Made by a program: the position numbers and the translations under genes
The notes under the pieces: model-generated
What the model was told of the DNA's origin: nothing
The model's input: the letters and a program-made list of their open reading frames with translations, nothing else
Databases searched by the model: none
Assembly: GCA_031422295.1 (NCBI GenBank)
Contig: JANOQM010000040.1
Location: forward strand, 40,920 to 104,919
Source of the DNA: JANOMH01 sp031422295
Lineage (GTDB): Bacteria; Pseudomonadota; Alphaproteobacteria; Rhodobacterales; Rhodobacteraceae
Length of the DNA stretch: 64,000 nucleotides
Direction of reading: 5' to 3'
Part shown: in pieces, positions 34,026 through 41,817 of the stretch
Layout: each line of letters starts with the position of its first letter
Numbering within the stretch: position 1 is the first letter of the stretch

Positions 34026-35297
34026 TTAAACCTGCGCATCCGCAAAGGTTCTGATCCCCACGCGGGGCGATTGGACCAGCACCGCCATGTTCCCCGGTTT
34101 GTGTTCATTGCGGCGCATCTTGGTATGCGCCGCAGGGATTTGGTCCCAACTGAAAACCTCTGACATGCAGGGGTCCAGCCGCCGCTCTAACATCAGGTCG
34201 TTGGCGGCACTTGCCTGTTTCAGATTGGCGAAATGCGACCCCTGCACGCGCTTTTGGTGCATCCACAAGTAGCGGGCATCCAGCGTCAGGTTATAGCCGG
34301 TGGTGCCCGCACAAATCACCACCATCCCGCCACGCTTGACCACCAGATTGGACACCGGAAAGGTGGATTCGCCGGGGTGTTCAAAGACGATGTCGACATT
34401 GACGCCCTTGCCGGTGATCGCCCAGATTGCCTTGCCGAACTTGCGCGCTTCGGTCAGCCAAGCCTTGTATTCGGGCGTGCCCACCACCGGCATTTGGCCC
34501 CAGCAGTTGAAATCCTTGCGATTTATCACGCCTTTTGCGCCCAGCGACATGACAAAATCGCGTTTATCCTCGTCACTGATAACCCCAATCGCATGGCCAC
34601 CGGCGGTGTTGATAAGCTGGATCGCATAGGACCCGAGGCCACCCGATGCCCCCCAGACCAGCACATTCTGACTGGGCCGTAATTCATGCGGGGTATGGCC
34701 GAACAACATGCGATAGGCCGTGGCAAGGGTCAGGGTGTAGCATGCCGACTCCTCCCATGTCAGGTGCTGCGGACGTTTCATCAATTGCTGGCTTTGCACA
34801 TTGGTGAACTGGGCAAACGATCCATCCGGGGTTTCATAGCCCCAGATGCGCTGGCTTTCCGAAAACATCGGGTCGCCGCCGTTGCATTCCTCGTCATCGC
34901 CGTCGTCCTGATTGCAATGGATGACCACCTCGTCACCGACTTTCCAGCGCTTGACCTTGTCACCCACCGCCCAGACCACGCCGGACGCATCGGACCCGGC
35001 GATGTGGTAGGGTTTGCCATGGATATCAAACGGGCTGACCGGAATACCAAGGCCAGCCCAGACGCCGTTGTAATTGACACCTGCGGCCATCACCATGACC
35101 AGCACTTCGTTGCTGTCGGGGCGGGGGGTGTTCACCACTTCGACCACGAACGCCTGTTCGGGTTCGCCATGCCGTTCGCGGCGGATGGTCCAAGCATACA
35201 TCTGGTCAGGGACGTGGCCTAAGGGGGGCATTTCGCCCACGGCATACAGCGGCTTTTTCGCCGCCAAAGCCGCAGCGGCATTCTGATCAAGCGCCAT
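34026..35297 (-). CDS. ccr: Crotonyl-CoA carboxylase/reductase
   Basis: A 423-residue NADPH-dependent enzyme that reductively carboxylates crotonyl-CoA to ethylmalonyl-CoA, the key step of the ethylmalonyl-CoA pathway for acetate assimilation. The sequence is near-diagnostic: EMPPLGHVPDQMYAWTIRRE, VMAAGVNYNGVWAGLG, HCNQDDGDDEECNGGDPMF, LVWGASGGLGSYAIQ and the ending NEHKPGNMAVLVQ. The ATG at 35297 has GGAG six bases upstream. Its upstream region is AT-rich and carries TATTGCAATA. Ethylmalonyl-CoA mutase lies nearby on the other strand. Confidence 0.97.
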   Translation of the reverse strand: MALDQNAAAALAAKKPLYAVGEMPPLGHVPDQMYAWTIRRERHGEPEQAFVVEVVNTPRPDSNEVLVMVMAAGVNYNGVWAGLGIPVSPFDIHGKPYHIAGSDASGVVWAVGDKVKRWKVGDEVVIHCNQDDGDDEECNGGDPMFSESQRIWGYETPDGSFAQFTNVQSQQLMKRPQHLTWEESACYTLTLATAYRMLFGHTPHELRPSQNVLVWGASGGLGSYAIQLINTAGGHAIGVISDEDKRDFVMSLGAKGVINRKDFNCWGQMPVVGTPEYKAWLTEARKFGKAIWAITGKGVNVDIVFEHPGESTFPVSNLVVKRGGMVVICAGTTGYNLTLDARYLWMHQKRVQGSHFANLKQASAANDLMLERRLDPCMSEVFSWDQIPAAHTKMRRNEHKPGNMAVLVQSPRVGIRTFADAQV

Positions 35298-35380
35298 CAT
35301 CGTCTCCATTCGGGGCCTCAGCTGATGCCGCGCTGCAGAATCAGGCGGCTTTGAGTCCAGAATTACGAATGGCTTAGTAA

Positions 35381-35390
35381 TATTGCAATA
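35381..35390. promoter_or_regulatory. TATTGCAATA palindrome upstream of ccr
   Basis: A perfect 10-bp palindrome about 85 bp before the ccr start, in an AT-rich gap with further TTGC-like runs. It resembles the TTGCAA core recognised by RamB-type regulators, which control acetate genes in some bacteria. The link is an inference. Confidence 0.35.
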
Positions 35391-35422
35391 GTATTTTGCT
35401 TATTTTTGTAATTTTATTGCTT

Positions 35423-36784
35423 TTACGCCGGAAGCAAAAAGTGATGTTCGATAGAGTTTGCATAGAATTCAATCACATGCCCCGCACCGTCGGTCATCGT
35501 AACCTGATCACCCGACAGCCGGATCAGATCGCGTTTTTGCAGGATTTCCACGGCATCCGCTGTAATCGTCGCTGCATTGCGGCGCGGCAGGGTCATCCCG
35601 GACCCGCTCAGCTGTACCAAAGCGGTGGCAATTCGCGCGGTCAAACCCGGCACAGTGGTTTCACCCGCTAGCAAGAACCGCGCAACCAACGGCACCGGCA
35701 AAACCGGGATCACTGCATTCACCCGCAGCATCAGTTCGGCGGCCACAGCCTCGGTCGGATCGCCGGTCCGGCCCACGATAAACTCGGCCAACGACAAGGG
35801 CTTGCCGAAACCGACTGACGCGGTGCCAAACTTTTTGAACCGGCCAATAATGCGTTGCCAGAAATGCCATAAGGTGCCGTTGACCACCGTCATGAGTGGC
35901 GGCCGGAACCGGCGCACGCCAGATTTATCAGCGGCAATCAGGAACTGGTCCTCAAGCACCCGGTCATAGTTCAGCGCGACCGGGACAAAGATCACGTCGC
36001 GCCCACCGGGGCTGTAACCTTCGATGATGTAATTCAGCAGCCCCAGTTTAGGCGGTGCTGACCGCCCGGTCAGGCTAAGCCCGCCTTCGGGGAAAACGGC
36101 CTGGGTCACCCCGGCCGCCGTGGCCATCTGCACATAACGGGCCAACACCTTGCGATACAGGTTGCCACGCGACCGACGCCGGATAAAGAACGCGCCCAGC
36201 GCCCGGATGATCGCCGACAGGGGCCAGATACGGGCCCATTCACCCACGGCATAGGACAGCGCGCCCTGCCCTGACACCAGATAGGGCACCAACATGTAAT
36301 CCATATTACTGCGATGGTTCATGATAAAAATCACCGTCGCATCGGGGCTGAGTTTTTCCAGCGTCTCGCGGTCAAAATTACCCAGTTTGATCCGGTACAG
36401 CGACCGCGACAGCCATTTGGTCAGGCGGATACCAAAAGTGAAATAGGCCGTGGCGGAAAATGACGGCACAATCTCGCGGGCGTAGCGGCGGGCCATTTCA
36501 AAGGCCACATTTTCGGGCACTTTGTTGGATACCGCATGTTCCACGATGGCCTGCGTCACCTGCGGGTCATAGATCAGCCGTTGTATCATGTCATACCGCC
36601 GGGCCAGCTTGAACGGCTCGATCGGGCGTTGCAGCCGCAAGTTTAGCCGGGCCACGGCCCGTTCCATCCGTTTGCGAAAAAACCACCGGACCGACGGGAA
36701 CAGGAAATGCGAGGCAAAGGTGACCACTGCGAACAGCAGGACCAGAATGAAAAGCCAGAGCGGCATGACGACATAGGTATTCAT
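35423..36784 (-). CDS. Lysophospholipid/glycerol-3-phosphate acyltransferase family protein
   Basis: A 453-residue membrane acyltransferase. The N-terminal hydrophobic helix is residues 7-28. The acyltransferase motifs are IMNHRSNMDYMLV (HX4D), an FFIRRRS segment and FPEGGLS. The family is between PlsB and PlsC in type. It has a long C-terminal region of about 170 residues, with possible winged-helix-like end segments (AATITADAVEILQKRDLIR). The ATG at 36784 is the best start; the ORF upstream to 37120 is antisense to meaA. It is divergent from meaA and upstream of ccr on the same strand. The acyl acceptor is not certain. Confidence 0.85.
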   Translation of the reverse strand: MNTYVVMPLWLFILVLLFAVVTFASHFLFPSVRWFFRKRMERAVARLNLRLQRPIEPFKLARRYDMIQRLIYDPQVTQAIVEHAVSNKVPENVAFEMARRYAREIVPSFSATAYFTFGIRLTKWLSRSLYRIKLGNFDRETLEKLSPDATVIFIMNHRSNMDYMLVPYLVSGQGALSYAVGEWARIWPLSAIIRALGAFFIRRRSRGNLYRKVLARYVQMATAAGVTQAVFPEGGLSLTGRSAPPKLGLLNYIIEGYSPGGRDVIFVPVALNYDRVLEDQFLIAADKSGVRRFRPPLMTVVNGTLWHFWQRIIGRFKKFGTASVGFGKPLSLAEFIVGRTGDPTEAVAAELMLRVNAVIPVLPVPLVARFLLAGETTVPGLTARIATALVQLSGSGMTLPRRNAATITADAVEILQKRDLIRLSGDQVTMTDGAGHVIEFYANSIEHHFLLPA

Positions 36785-36844
36785 GCCGGGACCGTGACAG
36801 TTAACAGGACCGCCGTAAATCCCGTGCCGCTGCGGTGCTGCGAA

Positions 36845-36873
36845 TTGACATTGGCATAAAATGTCCGCTAGAG
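36845..36873 (+). promoter_or_regulatory. Candidate promoter for meaA
   Basis: TTGACA (36845-36850) with a 17-bp spacer and CTAGAG (36868-36873), 40 bp before the meaA start. The -35 matches consensus exactly and the -10 is weak. Confidence 0.4.
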
Positions 36874-36913
36874 GTTCACAAACGTAATAATCTTGCGATT
36901 CCGGGAACACGTG

Positions 36914-38875
36914 ATGACGATGAAAGACCACCCTTGGCTGTTTCGCACCTATGCCGGGCACTCCACCGCCGCGGCGTCCAATGCGCTCTATCGGGCCAAT
37001 CTGGGGCGCGGCCAAACCGGGCTGTCTGTGGCCTTCGATCTGCCTACCCAGACCGGTTATGACAGCGATCATGTGCTGGCGCAGGGCGAGGTCGGCAAGG
37101 TTGGCGTGCCGATTTGCCATCTGGGCGATATGCGGACCTTGTTCGCCAATATCCCACTGGATCAGATGAATACCTCGATGACGATCAATGCAACGGCCCC
37201 GTGGTTACTGGCCCTGTATGTGGCTGTGGCCGAGGAACAGGGGGCTGACCTGACAGCGCTGCAAGGCACCGTGCAGAACGACATCATCAAGGAATATCTG
37301 TCGCGCGGCACTTATATCTGCCCGCCCGCACCGTCCTTGCGAATGATCACCGATGTGGCCGCCTGGACCCAAGACCATTTACCCAAATGGAACCCGATGA
37401 ATGTTTGTTCCTATCATCTGCAAGAGGCCGGCGCGACGCCTGAACAAGAGCTGTCTTTTGCCTTGGCCACAGCCACCGCGGTTCTGGACGATCTACGAAA
37501 AAAGGTGTCAGCCGATGCATTCCCCGCCATGGTCGGGCGCATTTCGTTCTTTGTGAATGCCGGTATCCGCTTTGTCACCGAACTGTGCAAAATGCGCGCG
37601 TTTACCGAGTTGTGGGACGAAATTTGCCGTGATCGTTATGGCATTTCAAATCCGATATATCGGCGGTTCCGCTATGGCGTGCAGGTCAATTCACTGGGCC
37701 TGACTGAACAACAGCCTGAAAATAACGTCTACCGCATCCTGCTGGAAATGCTGGCTGTGACCTTGTCGAAAAATGCCCGCGCCCGCGCCGTGCAATTGCC
37801 CGCCTGGAACGAAGCGCTGGGTCTTCCGCGCCCCTGGGATCAACAATGGTCGCTGCGGATGCAACAGATTCTGGCCTATGAGACCGATCTTTTGGAATTC
37901 GATGACCTGTTCGACGGCAACCCGGCGATTACCGCCAAAGTCGAGGCGCTGAAAACCGGGGCGCGGGCCGAATTGGCGCAGATCGATGCAATGGGCGGGG
38001 CGGTTGGGGCGATTGAGTATATGAAATCACGGCTGGTCGACAGTAATGCCGCGCGGATTGCGGCAATTGAATCTGGTCAGACCACAGTTGTCGGGGTCAA
38101 CCGTTGGCAATTGGGCGAAGACAGCCCATTGACCGCGGGCACAGGCACCACCATGCAGGCCGATCCGGATGCGGAATCAGATCAGCTTGACCGTTTGGCC
38201 GACTGGACGCAGCGGCGGGATGCCAGCGCTGTGCAACGGGCCTTGGCCGCATTGCGGCAGGCCGCCACGCAGGGCCAGAATATCATGCCCCCCTCGATCC
38301 AATGCGCCAAATCGGGCGTCACAACGGGCGAATGGGCCGATGTGATCCGCGCCGTATTTGGCCAATACCGCGGGCCAACCGGAGTCAGCGTCGCCCCGTC
38401 AAACCAGACCGAAGGGCTGGACGAGATCCGCGCGCAGGTTGATGGCGTCAGCCAAGTCCTTGGGCGCAGGCTGAAATTCCTGATGGGCAAACCGGGGCTG
38501 GATGGCCATTCAAACGGCGCAGAACAAATCAGCGCCCGCGCCCGCGACTGCGGGATGGAGTTTACTTATGCCGGGATCAGGCTGACGCCCAAGGAAATTG
38601 TCGCCGCCGTCCGGGCCGAGGCACCACATGTCATTGGCCTGTCCATCCTGTCCGGATCGCATCTGGCGCTGATGGCCGACGTCATGGACCGGCTGGATCA
38701 GGCCGGGCTCGGTCATCTGCCGGTTGTGGTGGGCGGGATCATCCCCGAGGCGGATGCGGACATATTGCGCGGGCTGGGCGTGGCAAAGGTTTATACACCA
38801 AAAGATTTTGAACTGAACCGGATCATGTCCGATATTGTAAGTCTAGCCATGCCCCAGCCTTGCGCTGCGGTCTGA
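36914..38875 (+). CDS. meaA: Ethylmalonyl-CoA mutase (MeaA)
   Basis: A 653-residue coenzyme B12-dependent mutase that converts ethylmalonyl-CoA to methylsuccinyl-CoA. The start KDHPWLFRTYAGHSTAAASN, with LSVAFDLPTQTGYDSDH, matches the Ecm/MeaA branch of acyl-CoA mutases rather than methylmalonyl-CoA mutase. The C-terminal B12 domain has the DxHxxG motif as GLDGHSNG. The ATG at 36914 is preferred over the upstream in-frame codon at 36893. With ccr and mesaconyl-CoA hydratase it covers three steps of one pathway. Confidence 0.95.
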   Translation: MTMKDHPWLFRTYAGHSTAAASNALYRANLGRGQTGLSVAFDLPTQTGYDSDHVLAQGEVGKVGVPICHLGDMRTLFANIPLDQMNTSMTINATAPWLLALYVAVAEEQGADLTALQGTVQNDIIKEYLSRGTYICPPAPSLRMITDVAAWTQDHLPKWNPMNVCSYHLQEAGATPEQELSFALATATAVLDDLRKKVSADAFPAMVGRISFFVNAGIRFVTELCKMRAFTELWDEICRDRYGISNPIYRRFRYGVQVNSLGLTEQQPENNVYRILLEMLAVTLSKNARARAVQLPAWNEALGLPRPWDQQWSLRMQQILAYETDLLEFDDLFDGNPAITAKVEALKTGARAELAQIDAMGGAVGAIEYMKSRLVDSNAARIAAIESGQTTVVGVNRWQLGEDSPLTAGTGTTMQADPDAESDQLDRLADWTQRRDASAVQRALAALRQAATQGQNIMPPSIQCAKSGVTTGEWADVIRAVFGQYRGPTGVSVAPSNQTEGLDEIRAQVDGVSQVLGRRLKFLMGKPGLDGHSNGAEQISARARDCGMEFTYAGIRLTPKEIVAAVRAEAPHVIGLSILSGSHLALMADVMDRLDQAGLGHLPVVVGGIIPEADADILRGLGVAKVYTPKDFELNRIMSDIVSLAMPQPCAAV

Positions 38876-38957
38876 AGGCGCGGACCAGAAAAATCGGCAA
38901 AAAGTCGCCAAAACAGTGCCGTGCGACAGCAAATGGCTATCTCGATGCTATTGGTAT

Positions 38958-38986
38958 TTGCACTTTTGTATATCCATGTGCAGAAT
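38958..38986 (+). promoter_or_regulatory. Candidate promoter for H-NS-like gene
   Basis: TTGCAC (38958-38963), a 17-bp spacer and CAGAAT (38981-38986) precede the H-NS-like gene. TGCAC and GTGCA in this stretch are also mirror images about 14 bp apart, so it may carry an operator. Confidence 0.35.
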
Positions 38987-39046
38987 AGACTGGTGTAATG
39001 ATGTAGCCAAGTATAGGCCAACTTCACCAAATTCTAAGGAATAGAA

Positions 39047-39367
39047 ATGACTGACCTGAACGCAATGTCGCGCAAAGACCTGCTGTCGCTGCGGACCAAT
39101 GTTGAAAAAGCATTGTCCACCGTGGCTGCGCGCGAAAAGAAAGCAGCGCTTGAGGCTGTTGAACGTGCCGCTGCAGAACATGGCTTTACTTTGGCCGAAC
39201 TACAGGGGTCCGGGCGTGGCAAAGGCCAGCCCGCCAAACCGAAATCGCCTGCGAAATATCGCAGTCCGGCCAATGCGTCGGATACATGGTCCGGACGTGG
39301 CCGCAAGCCGCATTGGGTGCTGGATTTGCAGAAAAGTGGCGGCAATCTGGATGATTGCACGATCTGA
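39047..39367 (+). CDS. H-NS family nucleoid protein (HvrA-like)
   Basis: A 106-residue protein with an N-terminal coiled coil (about residues 10-45) and a basic linker (QPAKPKSPAKYRSP). The C-terminal H-NS DNA-binding motif reads TWSGRGRKPHWV. This is the HvrA/Spb type of Rhodobacter, a nucleoid-associated regulator that prefers AT-rich curved DNA. AAGGAAT supports the ATG at 39047. The gene is monocistronic with a terminator at 39404. Confidence 0.9.
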   Translation: MTDLNAMSRKDLLSLRTNVEKALSTVAAREKKAALEAVERAAAEHGFTLAELQGSGRGKGQPAKPKSPAKYRSPANASDTWSGRGRKPHWVLDLQKSGGNLDDCTI

Positions 39368-39403
39368 TCTTTTGCAGTTCTGCGACAGATAAAGACGCAG
39401 CAG

Positions 39404-39429
39404 CGGGGCTTTGGCCCCGTTTGTTGTTT
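39404..39429 (+). terminator. Rho-independent terminator of H-NS-like gene
   Basis: CGGGGC (39404-39409), loop TTTG and GCCCCG (39414-39419) are followed by a T-rich tail. It lies between the H-NS-like gene and deoD. Confidence 0.75.
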
Positions 39430-39481
39430 CTGCTAGCCGACCTATCAAAATCTTTTACCCCGACAACAGCGAGTAAGTTGC

Positions 39482-40186
39482 ATGACCTTTCATATCGGAG
39501 CCAAGCCCGGCGAGATTGCCGAAACAGTGCTGTTGCCGGGCGATCCCTACCGCGCAAAATGGGCCGCCGAGACATTTCTGGACAATGCCGTTTGCGTCAA
39601 CCAGACCCGGGGCATGCTGGGCTTTACCGGCACATGGCGCGGGCACCGCGTCACCATCCAAGGGTCGGGCATGGGTATGCCATCGCTGTCGATCTATGTG
39701 AACGAACTGATCCGGGATTACGGCGCACAAACCCTGATCCGGATCGGGTCATGTGGTGGAATGCAGCCCCAAGTCGCAATCCGGGATGTCATTCTGGCGA
39801 TGACCGCATCCACCGCCTCGACCCCGTCACGCACAATTTTCAAAGAACTGGCGTTTGCTCCCTGTGCCGATTTTGGACTGCTGCAGGCCGCTTGGGCCGC
39901 CGCCCAAGGCCAGGCGGTCAAGACTCATGTCGGCGGGATTTATTCATCCGACACGTTCTACGACGAACGCCCCGATCTGAACGAACAGATGCAGCGGCAC
40001 GGTGTTCTGGGGGTCGAGATGGAGGCGGCAGAGCTGTATATCCTCGCCGCCCGTTATCAGCGCCGCGCCCTGGCCGTGCTGACAGTCAGCGACCACCTGC
40101 TGACCCACGAGGCCTTGCCCGCCGAAGACCGCGAGCGCAGCTTTGGTGATATGATCGAGATCGCTTTGACGGCGGCCTTTGCCTGA
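39482..40186 (+). CDS. deoD: Purine nucleoside phosphorylase, DeoD type
   Basis: A 234-residue hexameric (PNP-II/UDP fold) enzyme. It carries LLPGDPYRAKWAAETFLD, then MGMPSLSIYVNEL, RIGSCGGMQP and GVEMEAAELYILA, all typical of DeoD. It releases purine bases from nucleosides and deoxynucleosides. The ATG at 39482 has a weak ribosome site. It is convergent with sdhB. The trimeric-type enzyme at 27333 would overlap in activity. Confidence 0.93.
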   Translation: MTFHIGAKPGEIAETVLLPGDPYRAKWAAETFLDNAVCVNQTRGMLGFTGTWRGHRVTIQGSGMGMPSLSIYVNELIRDYGAQTLIRIGSCGGMQPQVAIRDVILAMTASTASTPSRTIFKELAFAPCADFGLLQAAWAAAQGQAVKTHVGGIYSSDTFYDERPDLNEQMQRHGVLGVEMEAAELYILAARYQRRALAVLTVSDHLLTHEALPAEDRERSFGDMIEIALTAAFA

Positions 40187-40210
40187 CAGTCATTAGTCGG
40201 CCCAGCGGGC

Positions 40211-40990
40211 CTATATCACCCGCTCCACCATCATCTGCTTGATATTTGCGATAGCCTTGGCCGGGTTCAGCCCCTTGGGGCAGGTCTTGGCGCAGTTCAT
40301 GATCGTATGGCAGCGGTACAGCTTGAACGGGTCTTCCAACTCGTCCAACCGCTCGCCGGTGGCCTCATCCCGTGAATCCACGATCCAGCGATAGGCGTGC
40401 AACAGTGATGCAGGACCAAGGTAGCGGTCGCCGTTCCACCAATAACTCGGGCAGGATGTCGAACAGCAGGCGCACATCACGCATTCATACAGCCCGTCGA
40501 GTTTTGCGCGGTCGTCCACCGACTGCTTCCATTCCTTGGCGGGGGTGTTCGACTTCGTCTCAAGCCACGGCATGATAGACGCATGTTGTGCATAAAAATG
40601 GGTCAGGTCGGGGATCAGATCCTTGATCACCGACATATGCGGCAGCGGATAGATTTTGATATCGCCCTTGATCTGATCCAGCCCATAGATGCAAGCAAGC
40701 GTGTTGATCCCGTCGATATTCATCGCACAAGAGCCACATATCCCCTCCCGGCAGGACCGGCGGAACGTTAGCGTCGGGTCAATCTCGGTCTTGATTTTGA
40801 TCAGCGCGTCCAGAACCATCGGGCCGCAGGTATCCATATCGACGAAATAGGTGTCCAGACGCGGGGTATGCCCGTCGTCCGGATTCCAGCGATACACCTG
40901 CACCTTGCGGGTATTCACGGCGCCAGCGGGCTTGGGCCAGGTTTTACCCACCGTCATCCGGCTATTCTTGGGAAGGGTCAGTTGGACCAT
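40211..40990 (-). CDS. sdhB: Succinate dehydrogenase iron-sulfur subunit
   Basis: A 259-residue subunit of respiratory complex II. The [2Fe-2S] ligands are in CREGICGSCAMNIDG with the later LAC, and the 4Fe-4S and 3Fe-4S ligands are in CVMCACCSTSCPSYWW and CHTIMNCAKTCPKG. It passes electrons from SdhA to quinone. The ATG at 40990 begins the conserved VQLTLPKNSR; an in-frame extension to 41257 is antisense noise over the neighbouring gene. Two small exported-protein genes separate it from sdhA. Confidence 0.97.
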   Translation of the reverse strand: MVQLTLPKNSRMTVGKTWPKPAGAVNTRKVQVYRWNPDDGHTPRLDTYFVDMDTCGPMVLDALIKIKTEIDPTLTFRRSCREGICGSCAMNIDGINTLACIYGLDQIKGDIKIYPLPHMSVIKDLIPDLTHFYAQHASIMPWLETKSNTPAKEWKQSVDDRAKLDGLYECVMCACCSTSCPSYWWNGDRYLGPASLLHAYRWIVDSRDEATGERLDELEDPFKLYRCHTIMNCAKTCPKGLNPAKAIANIKQMMVERVI

Positions 40991-41112
40991 AGGGCACCTA
41001 TATCGTTTCTTCAATCGTAACCGCACGTTGCCTGCGGGGCCAGTTGTTTCGCTGCGACACAGCGCCCTGACCCTGCTGCAGCAGGGGTTTAGGTTCGGTA
41101 AATATAGGGTAT

Positions 41113-41403
41113 TTATCCGCCCAGTGCCGCTGTCGCGCAATCTATGGTCGGCTGGCGGGCCAGAATGGCGGACACCATGGTGCCGACTTCGTCGCTTGGG
41201 CCGGTTGCGGCTGCCAAGGCTGCAAGTTCTTCCGGCGTGGCATTGGCAACGACGCAACCAGTCAGGGCGACGCCGGGCGCGCCGGGCGCGATTTCCTCCA
41301 GCATGGGCGCGATCAGTGTGGTGGCTGCAGTCATTGCTGCATCTTGGGCCACGGAAATTGCGGGGATCACGGTCAGGCAGATCGTAAGAATAAAGCGTTT
41401 CAT
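41113..41403 (-). CDS. Small exported protein in the sdh operon
   Basis: A 96-residue protein with a signal peptide (KRFILTICLTVIPAISVAQ, cleavage about residue 20). The mature part is Ala-rich and contains two cysteines (Cys50 and Cys89) that could form a disulfide. AAAGGA precedes the ATG at 41403. It lies between a lipoprotein gene and sdhB on the same strand. I do not recognise the family. Confidence 0.75.
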   Translation of the reverse strand: MKRFILTICLTVIPAISVAQDAAMTAATTLIAPMLEEIAPGAPGVALTGCVVANATPEELAALAAATGPSDEVGTMVSAILARQPTIDCATAALGG

Positions 41404-41428
41404 CGGAGTTCCTTTTTCAGTCTGATCA

Positions 41429-41713
41429 TCACCGCAGCCGGGGTGGCCGGATCGGTCCGGTTCCGGTGCGCTGAATGACGCATTGGGTATAGACTTCGAC
41501 CGGGTCACGCCCAGCCAGATAATCGGCACTCAGGCCAATTTCGGCATTGGTGAATGGGCCGGTGTTTGAATTGGCCCCGACCGTGACAGACCCGGTCGGC
41601 CCCTGCGCCGCGCGGGCCTGCGCCTCGCAGATATCGGCGGCACGTTCGGGCGAAATGGGCACAGGGTCGCAGGCGGCAAGGGCGAGCAACCCCAAGATCA
41701 GCAGCAAACGCAT
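41429..41713 (-). CDS. Small lipoprotein in the sdh operon
   Basis: A 94-residue lipoprotein: signal MRLLLILGLLALAAC with the lipobox LAAC, Cys15 being the lipidation site. Two further cysteines are in DICEAQ and TQCVIQ. The context between sdhA and the small exported protein suggests co-transcription with sdhB. Similar small lipoproteins are frequent in Rhodobacteraceae, but I cannot name this one. Confidence 0.78.
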   Translation of the reverse strand: MRLLLILGLLALAACDPVPISPERAADICEAQARAAQGPTGSVTVGANSNTGPFTNAEIGLSADYLAGRDPVEVYTQCVIQRTGTGPIRPPRLR

Positions 41714-41765
41714 TGATCAGGTCCTTGTTTGGTTAAGATCACGTCTCTTTGGCCCCGACCCCTGG

Positions 41766-41780
41766 TGTTATGCAATAACA
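41766..41780. promoter_or_regulatory. 15-bp palindrome TGTTAT-GCA-ATAACA
   Basis: A perfect 6-3-6 palindrome 53 bp before the lipoprotein start in the 104-bp gap after sdhA. It may be an operator that lets the lipoprotein, exported protein and sdhB part of the operon be regulated separately from sdhCDA. Confidence 0.45.
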
Positions 41781-41817
41781 ACTCGTCCGCTATTGGTTTA
41801 CTTGCGCCGCCCACTAC

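Noticed and set aside
36785..37120. N-terminal extension of the acyltransferase
   Set aside because: The extra 112 codons run antisense to meaA and have no similarity to the family; the hydrophobic N terminus at 36784 is the natural start.
40199..40211. Small GGCCC-AGC-GGGCC hairpin between deoD and sdhB
   Set aside because: The stem is only five base pairs, overlaps the sdhB stop and has no T-run, so it is weak evidence for a terminator.
40991..41257. N-terminal extension of SdhB
   Set aside because: The extra sequence is Arg/Cys-rich and overlaps the small exported-protein gene; conserved SdhB begins at 40990.
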